Source: UBA5109 sp963975155 (GTDB lineage: Bacteria > Pseudomonadota > Gammaproteobacteria > Pseudomonadales > Pseudohongiellaceae). Taken from it: 64,000 nt of DNA. Of this stretch, positions 8,322-17,644 are shown piece by piece. Under the pieces are notes generated by a model. It saw nothing but the letters and a program-made list of their open reading frames with translations, was not told where the DNA came from and searched no databases. The translations under genes and the position numbers were made by a program. Position 1 is the stretch's first letter. Each line of letters opens with the position of its first letter. Location of the stretch: assembly GCA_963975155.1 (NCBI GenBank), contig CAXBFG010000007.1:58003-122002 (forward strand), read 5' to 3'.

Positions 8322-8399
8322 GCTGCTTTGAAAGTGTCTGAGGCGGGGATGTCGAAGCCAAGCCCCCATGGATGGGTTTACGGCGTCTTTCAAAGCAGC
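8322..8399. repeat. REP-like two-hairpin element (family 3), copy 1
   Basis: A perfect 13-bp stem GCTGCTTTGAAAG (8322-8334)/CTTTCAAAGCAGC (8387-8399) encloses a core with two small hairpins: GAGGCGGGGATGTC and AGCCCCCATGGATGGGTT. The core matches the copy at 38461 (GAGGCAGGGATGCCGA, CATGGATGTGGG) while the stem sequence is unrelated. Confidence 0.8.
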
Positions 8400-8432
8400 T
8401 TGTGGAAGCGCGGTTTAGAAAATAAAACGCAT

Positions 8433-8462
8433 AAAAAAGGAAGTGAAAGCACTTCCTTTTTT
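8433..8462 (+). terminator. Rho-independent terminator downstream of mdh
   Basis: GGAAGTG (8439-8445), loop AAAG, CACTTCC (8450-8456), then TTTTTT, preceded by an A-tract. It ends mdh transcription and overlaps a GTG at 8443 that is in frame with tgt, which argues against that GTG as a start. Confidence 0.85.
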
Positions 8463-8481
8463 CTTATATGGAATAGTTGCT

Positions 8482-9630
8482 TTGGAATTTAAAGTCTCGA
8501 CAACCGATGGTGCAGCCCGGCGCGGCACCATGAGCTTTTCCAGAGGAGAGGTCCAGACTCCGGCATTTATGCCTGTTGGCACCTACGGTTCAGTTAAAGG
8601 CATGTTGCCGACACAGATTGCCGACAGCGGAGCCGAGATACTGCTGGGTAATACCTTTCACCTGATGTTACGTCCCGGTACTGAGATCATTAAACAACAT
8701 GGTGATCTGCATGATTTTATGGCCTGGGATAAACCGATTCTTACTGATTCAGGAGGCTTCCAGGTGTTCAGCCTGGGCAAGCTGCGCAAAATTTCAGAAG
8801 AAGGTGTCGAGTTCCGTTCGCCCGTGGATGGAGATAAAGTTTTTCTGAGTCCCGAAAAGGCAATCCAGGTACAGCGTGACCTGGGGGCTGATATTGTCAT
8901 GGCCTTTGATGAATGCACTCCCTATCCGGCAACCGAAGCAGAGGCCCGGGATTCCATGCTCTTGTCCATGCGCTGGGCTAAACGTTGTAAGCTTGCTCAT
9001 GCCGATAGTCAGGCAGCTCTGTTTGGGATTGTACAAGGTGGTATGTATCCGGCCCTGCGGAAGGAGTCACTGAATGCACTTTGCGAGATTGGCTTTGATG
9101 GCTATGCCATCGGCGGTCTGTCTGTGGGTGAACCCAAAGATGAAATGATGCTGGTACTGGATGCCATTGCCGAACAGTTGCCGGCAGATAAACCGCGCTA
9201 TCTGATGGGAGTGGGAACACCGGCTGATCTGGTTGAGTCGGTAAGTCGCGGCATTGATATGTTTGATTGTGTGATGCCTACGCGAAATGCCAGAAATGCA
9301 CATATATTTACATCTGAAGGGGTGTTAAAACTCAGAAATGCAAGATTTCGGGATGATTTGGCCCCTCTGGATAATAATTGCGACTGTTATACTTGTAAAA
9401 ACTTTTCCCGGTCTTATCTACATCATATGGATAAGTGCAAGGAAATGCTGGGGGCGCAATTAAACACCATCCATAATTTGCATTATTATCAAAGCCTGAT
9501 GGCAGATTTGCGCAGCGCAGTAGAACAGGGTAAATTGGCCGCCTTTAGAGAAGGCTTCTATGCAGCCCAGGCCAAACAGCAGTCTCTTAATGCAACTGAC
9601 AATACAACTAAAAATATAACTAACGAATAA
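8482..9630 (+). CDS. tgt: Queuine tRNA-ribosyltransferase (tRNA-guanine transglycosylase)
   Basis: Exchanges guanine 34 of queuosine-type tRNAs for preQ1. I choose the TTG at 8482 (382 residues). The frame is open further to a GTG at 8443, but that lies in a terminator hairpin. With the TTG start, the general acid/base aspartate in DSGGFQ is Asp89, as in the E. coli enzyme. Other blocks: TPAFMPVGTYGSVKGM, FDECTPYPA, GGLSVGEP, the nucleophile aspartate in MFDCVMPTR (Asp262), and the zinc site Cys300, Cys302, Cys305 plus the histidine in NTIHNL. It is followed by yajC-secD-secF in the usual gammaproteobacterial order. Confidence 0.95.
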   Translation: MEFKVSTTDGAARRGTMSFSRGEVQTPAFMPVGTYGSVKGMLPTQIADSGAEILLGNTFHLMLRPGTEIIKQHGDLHDFMAWDKPILTDSGGFQVFSLGKLRKISEEGVEFRSPVDGDKVFLSPEKAIQVQRDLGADIVMAFDECTPYPATEAEARDSMLLSMRWAKRCKLAHADSQAALFGIVQGGMYPALRKESLNALCEIGFDGYAIGGLSVGEPKDEMMLVLDAIAEQLPADKPRYLMGVGTPADLVESVSRGIDMFDCVMPTRNARNAHIFTSEGVLKLRNARFRDDLAPLDNNCDCYTCKNFSRSYLHHMDKCKEMLGAQLNTIHNLHYYQSLMADLRSAVEQGKLAAFREGFYAAQAKQQSLNATDNTTKNITNE

Positions 9631-9668
9631 ACTCAATCACTCAATTTTCTTCACCTTAAGGCAAGCTT

Positions 9669-10013
9669 ATGAATTTCTTCATTAATTCTGCATACGCGCA
9701 GACTGCAACCGAGACATCCCAACAAAGCCCATGGACCAGCTTTATTTTCCTGGGTGGTTTTATTCTTATCTTTTATTTCATGCTGATTCGTCCGCAATCG
9801 AAACGGGCAAAGGAACATAAAGCGCTTATTTCCGGTATCGGTAAAGGTGACGAGGTCATTACGGCTGGTGGCATCCTGGGTAAAGTCACCAAAGTTGACG
9901 AGCAGTATGTTTCTGTTGCCGTTACTGATAACGTTGAATTAAAAATGCAGAAGTCCTCTGTTTCAGCGGTTTTGCCTAAAGGCACTATCAAATCAATCGA
10001 GCAGGAAAAATAA
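9669..10013 (+). CDS. yajC: Sec translocon accessory subunit YajC
   Basis: A 114-residue protein with one transmembrane helix (about residues 24-43, FIFLGGFILIFYFMLIRPQ) followed by a basic RPQSKRAKEHK stretch and the conserved cytoplasmic GDEVITAGGILGKV block. YajC associates with SecD and SecF, whose genes follow directly, and with the SecYEG channel at the inner membrane. A GTTAAG-type region and TTAAGGC precede the start. The family is short and this length is normal. Confidence 0.95.
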   Translation: MNFFINSAYAQTATETSQQSPWTSFIFLGGFILIFYFMLIRPQSKRAKEHKALISGIGKGDEVITAGGILGKVTKVDEQYVSVAVTDNVELKMQKSSVSAVLPKGTIKSIEQEK

Positions 10014-10053
10014 TCCTAGGGCCTTGGTCCGATGATGAGAATAAGTTGATTCT

Positions 10054-11952
10054 ATGCTGAATAAATACCCACTCTGGAAAAACCTGCTGATAGCCTTTGT
10101 GGTTATTCTCTCTGTGCTTTATGCCGCGCCTAATTTTTACCCACCTGATCCTGCTATCCAGATTTCACACGATAGTGGCATTGTCGATCAGAGCGCCCTC
10201 GATACGGCTACTGCAGCTCTTGTAGCTGATGGCATCAGCTTCACCAGTGCTGAACTTGAAGACGGTTCAGCCCTGATTCGACTTCAGGTACAGGATGAGC
10301 AAAGCAGGGCGCAGGATATTGTGCAGCTCTCTCTGCCGGAAGAATATCTGGTCGCCCAGAATATGGCAGAAAATACCCCCGGCTGGTTACAGGCCTTTGG
10401 CGCAGGTCCCATGGCTTACGGACTGGATTTGAGTGGTGGTGTGCATTTTCTCATGGAAGTGGATATGGAGCAGGCGGTAAGTAATCAGTTAAATGATTCC
10501 ATTGCGGTCATGCGGCGAATTCTGCGTGAAGAACGCTTGCGATATCGGCCACCAATTGAAGTGGATGAAACCAATCGAATTGTCATTCACTTTACCGATG
10601 CAGAAACGCGCGATGCCGCTGATGATCTGATTGAAGATGAATTTCCTGATTATATTTCCCGAACTGACAATGTGCGCGGCGATTTCATTCTTTATTATCA
10701 GCCCACTGAAGCGAGCATTCTCTTGTTGCAGGATTATGCCTTGCAACAAAACCTGTCAACACTGCGCACCCGAGTTGATGCTTTGGGTGTTAAAGAACCC
10801 AAAGTCCAGCGCATGGGGAATGACAGGATTATCGTGGAATTGCCTGGCATTCAGGATACAACACGTGCCAAAGATATTATTTCCACGGTTGCTACCTTGC
10901 GTTTTCATCTGGTGGCGGATTCGGCTGCGCCCGGTACCACGACTGATTATGATTATGAAGGTGCTCCGCTTACGGTAGAAAACGATATTATTGTGAGTGG
11001 TGACAGTGTGACGCAGGCACAATCTTCTTTTGATGCGCAGACTTCATTGCCCCAGGTAAACATTACACTCGATGCAGCCGGCGCAAGACAAATGAGCGAA
11101 GCCACCCGCGGCAATATAGGTCGTCGTATGGCAATTATCCTGATCGAGACCAAGGTTCGTACCGTAACCGAATTACTGCCCAGCGGAGAAATTGAGTCCA
11201 GCTCTGAACCCTATGATGAAATCAGGGTGATCAGTGCGCCGACTATACAGGCTGCTCTTGGACGACAATTCAGAATCACGGGGCTGGTTGGCAATGAAGC
11301 CAATGACCTGGCCCTTCTGATACGTTCGGGTGCCCTGGCTGCGCCCATGTATTTCCTTGAAGAAAGCACCATCGGACCAAGTCTGGGACAGGAAAATATC
11401 GATCGTGGGATATTGTCAGTCGAAATTGGTTTTATCCTGGTCTTGCTGTTTATGGTGAGCTATTACCGTTTGTTTGGTCTGGTTGCCAATATTGCACTGG
11501 CAGTTAATCTGTTCATGCTGGTGGCGGTCATGTCGATCATAGGAGCTACGCTTACCTTGCCTGGGATTGCTGGTATTGTACTGACTGTGGGGATGGCGGT
11601 GGATGCCAACGTGCTGATATTTTCCCGTATTCGTGAGGAGCTCAATAATGGGCTGAGTGCCCAAAAAGCCATAGATGCAGGTTATGGACGAGCTTTCGTA
11701 ACGATTCTTGATGCCAACGTAACCACCCTGATTGTCGCCATTATTCTTTATTCTATTGGAACGGGCCCGATCAAGGGATTTGCGGTAACACTTTCTATCG
11801 GAATTCTGACTTCCATGTTTACGGCAATAGTCGTGACACGGGCAATCATTAACCTGCTCTATGGCGGGCGTAAAGTCGACAGGCTTTCCATTGGTTTCAA
11901 AATGCCGACACCAGTCAATGACGACAGGGCACTTACAGGTAAAGCCTCATGA
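10054..11952 (+). CDS. secD: Protein translocase subunit SecD
   Basis: A 632-residue inner-membrane protein that, with SecF, uses the proton gradient to pull exported proteins through SecYEG. One N-terminal transmembrane helix (about residues 9-27) is followed by a large periplasmic domain that carries YGLDLSGGVHFLMEVD, TLRTRVDALGVKEP and RIIVELPGIQD. The C-terminal part has five transmembrane helices with the family signature GMAVDANVLIFSRIREEL. Length and order are normal for gammaproteobacteria. The stop overlaps the secF start (ATGA), indicating translational coupling. Confidence 0.97.
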   Translation: MLNKYPLWKNLLIAFVVILSVLYAAPNFYPPDPAIQISHDSGIVDQSALDTATAALVADGISFTSAELEDGSALIRLQVQDEQSRAQDIVQLSLPEEYLVAQNMAENTPGWLQAFGAGPMAYGLDLSGGVHFLMEVDMEQAVSNQLNDSIAVMRRILREERLRYRPPIEVDETNRIVIHFTDAETRDAADDLIEDEFPDYISRTDNVRGDFILYYQPTEASILLLQDYALQQNLSTLRTRVDALGVKEPKVQRMGNDRIIVELPGIQDTTRAKDIISTVATLRFHLVADSAAPGTTTDYDYEGAPLTVENDIIVSGDSVTQAQSSFDAQTSLPQVNITLDAAGARQMSEATRGNIGRRMAIILIETKVRTVTELLPSGEIESSSEPYDEIRVISAPTIQAALGRQFRITGLVGNEANDLALLIRSGALAAPMYFLEESTIGPSLGQENIDRGILSVEIGFILVLLFMVSYYRLFGLVANIALAVNLFMLVAVMSIIGATLTLPGIAGIVLTVGMAVDANVLIFSRIREELNNGLSAQKAIDAGYGRAFVTILDANVTTLIVAIILYSIGTGPIKGFAVTLSIGILTSMFTAIVVTRAIINLLYGGRKVDRLSIGFKMPTPVNDDRALTGKAS

Positions 11953-12893
11953 TGAATTTCGACACAATTGATTTTATGGGCAAGCGTAAGCTTGCAACGA
12001 TCTTCTCTGCTGTCCTGATCATTATTTCAATTGGTTCCTTTTTTATAAACGGAATGAAGTTTGGTCTCGACTTTACCGGTGGTACACAGGTAGAAGTGCT
12101 TTATTCCGGTCCCCCGGACATAGTAGAAATTCGCAACACCTTGCGAGCGGGTGGCTATGAAAATTTCGAAGTGGTCTTTTTTGGCAGTGAACGCGATGTT
12201 GTCATCAGAATTCAGGATATGCCGGAACAAGAGCTGCTTCTGGAGGAATCTGATCAGGCTGGAGACAGGGTTATTCAGATGTTACGTGATGCAACGACCC
12301 TGGATATTCAGTTATTGCGTTCTGAATTTATTGGATCTCAGGTCGGTGATGAATTGAAAGAACAGGGGGGGCTGGGCATGCTGGTCGCACTGATAATGAT
12401 CATGCTGTATATCTCAATGCGTTTTCAGTTCAAGTTTGCCATGGGAGCGGTTGTTGCTTTGGCGCATGACGTCATTATCGTGCTGGGATTTTTCTCTGTT
12501 TTTAATCTGGATTTTGATTTAACCGTTTTGGCAGCGGTCCTGGCGGTTATCGGTTATTCCCTGAACGATACCATCGTGGTTGCAGATCGAATCCGGGAAA
12601 ACTTTCGTCTCTTGAGGGGTGAAGAACCCATAGACATGATCAATATTTCCATTACTCAAACCCTGAGCAGAACAATCATCACTGGCCTTACAACTCTGTT
12701 TGTGTTGTTCGCCTTGCTACTGGTGGGCGGTGAAATGATCAGGGGTTTTTCAATTGCACTGATTGTCGGCATCGTGATAGGTACCTATTCTTCAATTTAT
12801 GTAGCAGCTATAGTCATGCTTTATATGAACATCAGTAAAGAAGATTTAATTCCATCGCAAAAGGATGAATCAGAACTGGATGCACTGCCTTAA
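11949..12893 (+). CDS. secF: Protein translocase subunit SecF
   Basis: A 314-residue partner of SecD. It starts with FDTIDFMGKRK, one transmembrane helix, then GLDFTGGTQVEVLY in the periplasmic domain and the LLRSEFIGSQVGDELKEQG block. The membrane domain carries the family signature IGYSLNDTIVVADRIRENF, the counterpart of the SecD helix 4 motif. It overlaps secD by four bases and ends the tgt-yajC-secD-secF unit, 23 bases from the convergent symporter gene. Confidence 0.97.
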   Translation: MMNFDTIDFMGKRKLATIFSAVLIIISIGSFFINGMKFGLDFTGGTQVEVLYSGPPDIVEIRNTLRAGGYENFEVVFFGSERDVVIRIQDMPEQELLLEESDQAGDRVIQMLRDATTLDIQLLRSEFIGSQVGDELKEQGGLGMLVALIMIMLYISMRFQFKFAMGAVVALAHDVIIVLGFFSVFNLDFDLTVLAAVLAVIGYSLNDTIVVADRIRENFRLLRGEEPIDMINISITQTLSRTIITGLTTLFVLFALLLVGGEMIRGFSIALIVGIVIGTYSSIYVAAIVMLYMNISKEDLIPSQKDESELDALP

Positions 12894-12916
12894 TCGCTGT
12901 TGCTCAGTATTCGTGC

Positions 12917-14620
12917 TTACACGGAGTTCTGGATAAATCCACAGCCCGAACCAGGTACTCGAATATCTTCTACCATAGCCTGCACTTCCTGTGGTGGCTC
13001 ATTGGTAAAATGACAGACCAGTAAAGCTGTGACAAAGTTAAACAGTGTTCCCAGTGTGCCAATACCTTCCGGAGAAATTCCCAGCCACCAGCTTTCAGCG
13101 TTATCGGCTGCGGGATTCAGAAATTTAAAATAAACAATATAGCTTGCGGTAAAAATTATACCGACCAGCATGCCGGAGATGGCTCCTTCCTTATTCATGC
13201 GTTTATAAAAGATACCCAGCACTATCGCGGGGAAGAACGAAGAACAGGCCAGCCCGAACGCAAAGGCAACTACTTCTGCAACAAAACCGGGCGGATTGAT
13301 GCCGAAATATCCGGCAATACACACCGCAAAAAATATGGCAATGCGTGCGGAAAGCAGTTCATTTTTCTCACTAATCCCTGGTATTAAATTTGATTTCAAT
13401 AAGTCATGGGAGATAGCCGAAGAAATAACCAATAACAGTCCGGCTGCAGTTGAAAGTGCTGCTGCCAGTCCTCCGGCAGCGACCAGTGCGATTACCCAAT
13501 TGGGGAGCCGGGCAATTTCAGGATTAGCCAGCACGATAATATCCCGGTCTACATTCAGTTCATTCAACTCAGGGTCAGCAAGATACTGAATAAGGCCGTC
13601 ACTGTTTTTATCGTTAAAACTTATCAGGCTGGTTGCTTCCCAGGTTTTAAACCAGCCCGGCATGGCAGTGTATTCCTGATTGCTGACGGTATTAAGCAGA
13701 TTGGTTCTGGCAAACGCAGCAATGGCAGGTGCGGTGGTATATAAAATGGCAATAAAAAATATAGCGTAGAATGCAGATTTACGGGCATCACGGACATTAG
13801 GCACAGTGAAAAAACGGATGATGACGTGAGGCAGTCCTGCCGTTCCCATCATGAGTGCGGCAGTGATAAAAAAGACATCCAGTGTGCCCCGGCCACTTTC
13901 AGTATAGGCGGCAAAACCTAATTGCTGATTTAAACCATCGAGTCGATCGAGCAGATATCCCCCACCCAATTCCGGATTCAGCTCAGATCCAAATCCCAGC
14001 TGGGGAATTACATTGCCAGTCATCAATATGGAAATAAAGACAGCTGGCACCATAAAAGCAAAGATAAGTACGCAATACTGAGCGACCTGTGTATAGGTTA
14101 TGCCTTTCATACCACCGAGCACAGCGTAAAAGAAAACAATCGACATCCCAATTAACACGCCCAGATTAATATCGACTTCCAGAAAGCGGGAGAAAACGAC
14201 GCCTACGCCTCGCATCTGACCAGCGACATAGGTAAATGACACAAAAATCGCACACAATACTGCAACCATACGGGCAGTTTGAGAGTAATAACGTTCGCCA
14301 ATAAAATCCGGTACTGTAAATTTTCCAAAATCGCGCAGGTAGGGTGCTATCAGCAGGGCCAGCAAAACATAACCGCCCGTCCAGCCCATTAAATAGACAG
14401 AGCCGTCGCGTCCCATAAAGGAAATAATTCCTGCCATCGAGATGAAAGATGCCGCTGACATCCAGTCAGCTGCCGTCGCCAGACCATTGGCAAGTGGACG
14501 AACATGACCACCGGCGATATAAAAATCACTGGTAGAAGATACTCTGGATTTAATGGCAACGGTGATATAAAGCAGGAAGGTTAAACCAACAAAGACATAA
14601 GTCGTCAATTGCAGTGACAT
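12917..14620 (-). CDS. Sodium:solute symporter (SSS family, VC_2705 type)
   Basis: A 567-residue protein with about 13 hydrophobic helices. The N-terminal pattern SDFYIAGGHVRPLANGLATAADWMSAASFISMAG is the hallmark of the ActP-like branch of the sodium:solute symporters, and GGLAAALSTAAGLLLVISSAISHD lies in the later core. It is preceded by a DUF4212 small-subunit gene six bases upstream, the usual partner of this subgroup, which differs from the ActP/YjcH (DUF485) acetate system. Substrate is probably a short carboxylate such as acetate, but this cannot be read from the sequence. It is co-directed with a tandem universal stress protein. Confidence 0.88.
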   Translation of the reverse strand: MSLQLTTYVFVGLTFLLYITVAIKSRVSSTSDFYIAGGHVRPLANGLATAADWMSAASFISMAGIISFMGRDGSVYLMGWTGGYVLLALLIAPYLRDFGKFTVPDFIGERYYSQTARMVAVLCAIFVSFTYVAGQMRGVGVVFSRFLEVDINLGVLIGMSIVFFYAVLGGMKGITYTQVAQYCVLIFAFMVPAVFISILMTGNVIPQLGFGSELNPELGGGYLLDRLDGLNQQLGFAAYTESGRGTLDVFFITAALMMGTAGLPHVIIRFFTVPNVRDARKSAFYAIFFIAILYTTAPAIAAFARTNLLNTVSNQEYTAMPGWFKTWEATSLISFNDKNSDGLIQYLADPELNELNVDRDIIVLANPEIARLPNWVIALVAAGGLAAALSTAAGLLLVISSAISHDLLKSNLIPGISEKNELLSARIAIFFAVCIAGYFGINPPGFVAEVVAFAFGLACSSFFPAIVLGIFYKRMNKEGAISGMLVGIIFTASYIVYFKFLNPAADNAESWWLGISPEGIGTLGTLFNFVTALLVCHFTNEPPQEVQAMVEDIRVPGSGCGFIQNSV

Positions 14621-14626
14621 GCTGTC

Positions 14627-14893
14627 TTATTCTTCTTTATCGACGCCGTACTTGCGATCCAGTCTATCCATAGTTTTCAGGTATAGAAAAACCAGCAGTA
14701 CGTAAATAAAGATAGAGCCCTGCTGGGCAATCCAGAATCCGAGTTTAAAACCACCGATTCTGATTGTGTCCAGCAGGTCGACAAAAACAATTGCCATCAG
14801 GAAGGAAACTACAAACCAAATGCTTAAAAAAATTTTAAGCAGTCTGATATTTTCCTGCCAGTAGCCAGGGCTGTCTTTTTCAGTATGCTTCAT
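14627..14893 (-). CDS. DUF4212 small subunit of sodium:solute symporter
   Basis: An 88-residue protein with two transmembrane helices (about residues 20-42 and 50-73). It starts with a polar stretch containing YWQENIRLLKIFLSIWFVVSF, and GFWIAQQGSIFIYVLLVFLYL lies in the second half. These are typical of the DUF4212 family, which is nearly always encoded beside a VC_2705-type sodium:solute symporter, as here. It probably forms a heteromeric carrier in the inner membrane. Confidence 0.88.
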   Translation of the reverse strand: MKHTEKDSPGYWQENIRLLKIFLSIWFVVSFLMAIVFVDLLDTIRIGGFKLGFWIAQQGSIFIYVLLVFLYLKTMDRLDRKYGVDKEE

Positions 14894-14949
14894 TCGCCTT
14901 CTTATTGTGATAGTGCGAAAACTTTGCGGTGTGAAAAAGCAAGAGCCTA

Positions 14950-15756
14950 TCAGGAAATGGTTAACACGTCCTGTTTGACTTTCATAAGCACTCGTTCAGA
15001 AGTGTTGCCGCGCATGAGTGCGGCTGCTCCGGTCCGGCGCAAAGTGCCAATGACAACCAAATCGGCCTTAATGTCATCGGCATAGTCGGCAATAATGTCA
15101 GCCGGATCACCTTCACCCAGGTGTACTTTTTCGGTGGAAAGACCGGAAAGTTTAAGTAATTTTTCCCGGTCAGGGTAATGCATGCTGTCTTTATAGGAAT
15201 TAACAACATAAACATCAGCGTCATAAAGTTTTGCCACCCGTTTGCTGTGGTTAAGAATTTTTTCATTCATTTCCTGATATTTTTCTTTTTCGGCCTGAAT
15301 ATTGACGGCTGCCAGGATCACTTTACGATGACTACTGGCGCCAGGTCTTACGATCATCACAGGGCAGAAAGATTTACGTAATAAATCCCATTTAGAGTTG
15401 GTAAACATATTACGGCGTACGCCCGATTCGTAATCCGGAATGAAAATGGTATCGGGCTGGATACGGTCAGCACAGTTCAGAACAGCACTGGTCCATTCGG
15501 AAGACCAGCACAGTTCATAACTGTAATCCAGACCAGATTTAGCTGCCGGCTTGATAAGCTCTTCCAGCCAGTCACCGCTTTTATATAAATTCTGATTACG
15601 GGCCTTAAGATCTGTGTTATCACTATCGACACAGATAAACATGTGTAATTTGGGTGGTACTTCTCTGGTTTTTGCAGTAATCAACGCTCTATCAAGGGCA
15701 ATATGGGAGTCCTGGCTTGGCTCGATAATGACGAGAATATATTCTTGCTTACTCAT
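14950..15756 (-). CDS. Tandem-domain universal stress protein
   Basis: A 268-residue protein with two UspA domains, the first starting at YILVIIEPSQDSHIALDRAL and the second at KVILAAVNIQAEKEKYQEMNEK. The second domain keeps an ATP-binding type signature (VIGTLRRTGAAALMRGNTSERVL); the first is more diverged. Cytoplasmic stress or energy-state protein. It lies 56 bases upstream of the DUF4212/symporter pair on the same strand, suggesting an operon that couples carbon uptake with an ATP-sensing Usp, but no direct evidence of function is present. Confidence 0.88.
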   Translation of the reverse strand: MSKQEYILVIIEPSQDSHIALDRALITAKTREVPPKLHMFICVDSDNTDLKARNQNLYKSGDWLEELIKPAAKSGLDYSYELCWSSEWTSAVLNCADRIQPDTIFIPDYESGVRRNMFTNSKWDLLRKSFCPVMIVRPGASSHRKVILAAVNIQAEKEKYQEMNEKILNHSKRVAKLYDADVYVVNSYKDSMHYPDREKLLKLSGLSTEKVHLGEGDPADIIADYADDIKADLVVIGTLRRTGAAALMRGNTSERVLMKVKQDVLTIS

Positions 15757-15867
15757 GTAAAATCTCCACGCTAAATCTTGCTGTTATATTTTAAAAGCAA
15801 TTAAAAAAATCATGATATTACAATATATTGTAATTAAATATGATCGAAATCATATTTGCCTGAACAA

Positions 15868-16644
15868 TTAGTTTGTATGAAAAACTTTTAGTAGAGATTT
15901 AAAGCACTTTGGGTTGCTGAAAATAAGTTTATCGCTTTTCAGGCAATCGGGATTACCCTGGTGATCACTGATTAAGCCTCCTGCTTCCTGTATCAGGAGG
16001 ATGCCGGCAGCGACATCCCATTGCTTGATACCTGACATCCAGCCTGCATCAAGACGCCCACAGGCTACGTAAGCCAAATCCAGTGCTGCAGAGCCGGTTA
16101 TGCGCAGGCCCGCTACATTATTTTGTAATTTACTCTGCAGGCTCAGAGCCTTGTCAAAATGATCGCCATTTGCACAACTTAAACTCACTACGGCATCCTT
16201 TAAACTGTTGCTGCTACCAACTCGGATCCGGCTTCCATTAAGACGTGAACCTTCACCTCTGGTTACAGTAAATTCATCCTGTCTGATTGGATCGAGAATG
16301 ACCGCATGTTCCAGTTTATTATTTTTCACACAGGCCATGGAGATGCAAAAATGCGGGTAACCGCGCATAAAGTTGCGTGTTCCATCAATTGGGTCGATGT
16401 ACCAGACGGTATTTTTATCCTCACCCTCGATGACACCCGATTCTTCGGCTACAAAACCATGTTCCGGATAGGCTTTGCGTATGGCAGCAACTAACAGGTC
16501 TTCAACTTCTCTGTCTATGTTGGTTACGTAGTCATTGACGCCTTTCTGAAAAACCTGAACCCGATCAAGTCGGTCGGTGGCCTGAACAATTAAGTCTGAA
16601 GCTTCTCTGGCAGCCCGAAGCGCTATGTTGATGATTGCATGCAT
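15868..16644 (-). CDS. suhB: Inositol-1-monophosphatase family protein SuhB
   Basis: A 258-residue Mg-dependent phosphatase of the SuhB group. The metal-site residues are visible in order: EESG (about residue 67), WYIDPIDGTRNFMRGYPHF and, near the C-terminus, QWDVAAGILLIQEAGG. It dephosphorylates inositol phosphates, and in E. coli also joins the rRNA antitermination complex. It is divergent from trmJ, the common gammaproteobacterial arrangement. The start at 16644 gives the normal MHAIINIALRAAREAS N-terminus. Confidence 0.95.
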   Translation of the reverse strand: MHAIINIALRAAREASDLIVQATDRLDRVQVFQKGVNDYVTNIDREVEDLLVAAIRKAYPEHGFVAEESGVIEGEDKNTVWYIDPIDGTRNFMRGYPHFCISMACVKNNKLEHAVILDPIRQDEFTVTRGEGSRLNGSRIRVGSSNSLKDAVVSLSCANGDHFDKALSLQSKLQNNVAGLRITGSAALDLAYVACGRLDAGWMSGIKQWDVAAGILLIQEAGGLISDHQGNPDCLKSDKLIFSNPKCFKSLLKVFHTN

Positions 16645-16713
16645 GTTGTTAAGCCTGATGGATGGGGTATAAACCGGGCGCTATGATATCAGAGCCGTCT
16701 TGTTTCTGCTAAG

Positions 16714-17493
16714 ATGCGCGCAACTAATAGCCTTATTTCTCTGCCTGTAATTAAATTGCACTTAGATAATATTCGTATCGTTCTGGTTAATACCTCACAT
16801 CCCGGCAACATCGGTGCTGCTGCTCGCGCCATGAAAAATATGGGGCTGTCCAAGCTTTACCTGGTTGCTCCCAAAGACTTTCCTTCTGGAGTAGCCGTCG
16901 GCCGCGCTGCTTCCGCACTCGACGTACTGGATAATGCAGTCATATGCGAGAGTCTGGAAGAGGCTATTGCAGACTGTTCCCTGGTAATAGGAACCAGCGC
17001 TCGTTCAAGGCGCATCCCCTGGCCAATGGTGGACCCGCAGGCCTGCGCAGAGAAACTGGTAGAAGAAGGGCAAACGCAACATACGGCTCTGGTTTTTGGC
17101 AGGGAAGACAGAGGTCTGAGTAACGAAGAATTACAGCTTTGTCATTTTCATGTGCAGATCCCTACCAATCCGGAATACAGTTCCTTGAATATGGCGGCAG
17201 CGGTGATGGTTTTGAGCTATGAGATTTATCAGCAAAAACTTCGTTATGACAAAACTGATAAAAAGGCTGAAGCCAGCTGGGATAAGGATTTGGCGTCTGC
17301 TGCAGAAGTTGAGATGTACTTACTGCATCTGGAAGAACTGATGACCAGAATTGATTTTCATGACCCTGAAAATCCACGACATTTGATGCCACGTTTGCGG
17401 CGTCTATACAGTCGGGTACGTCTCGACAAAATGGAAATTAACATTCTGCATGGCATTGTTTCTGAAACCCGCAAATTACTGGATAAAAAATAA
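16714..17493 (+). CDS. trmJ: tRNA (Cm32/Um32) methyltransferase TrmJ
   Basis: A SPOUT-fold methyltransferase that 2'-O-methylates base 32 of tRNAs. Conserved blocks: NIRIVLVNTSHPGNIGAAARAMKNMG, LVIGTSARSR, ALVFGREDRGLSNEEL and PTNPEYSSLNMAAAVMVLSYEIYQ, the last two forming the SAM-binding trefoil knot. The start is uncertain. The ATG at 16714 overlaps a TAAGAT -10-like sequence with the local GCGCGC discriminator and has no ribosome-binding site. A TTG at 16756, just before HLDNIRIVLVN, would give the usual short N-terminus. The annotated end is firm. It is followed by iscR, as in other gammaproteobacteria. Confidence 0.92.
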   Translation: MRATNSLISLPVIKLHLDNIRIVLVNTSHPGNIGAAARAMKNMGLSKLYLVAPKDFPSGVAVGRAASALDVLDNAVICESLEEAIADCSLVIGTSARSRRIPWPMVDPQACAEKLVEEGQTQHTALVFGREDRGLSNEELQLCHFHVQIPTNPEYSSLNMAAAVMVLSYEIYQQKLRYDKTDKKAEASWDKDLASAAEVEMYLLHLEELMTRIDFHDPENPRHLMPRLRRLYSRVRLDKMEINILHGIVSETRKLLDKK

Positions 17494-17644
17494 AACCCAG
17501 GCATTGCACTGCAATTTCTGCTTCCGTCAACTGGCTGTTCAGGGCCAGTCAGGCTGAGGGCGGCAAGCTGCAGCGTGGAACTTGTATCTAGCCGGGCGAT
17601 ATACAAGCGGGTTTTTGGCAAATTCTAAGCACTGTAAGCCATCA

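Noticed and set aside
8133..8393. 86-codon minus-strand frame after mdh
   Set aside because: It covers two structured repeats and shows no protein-like pattern.
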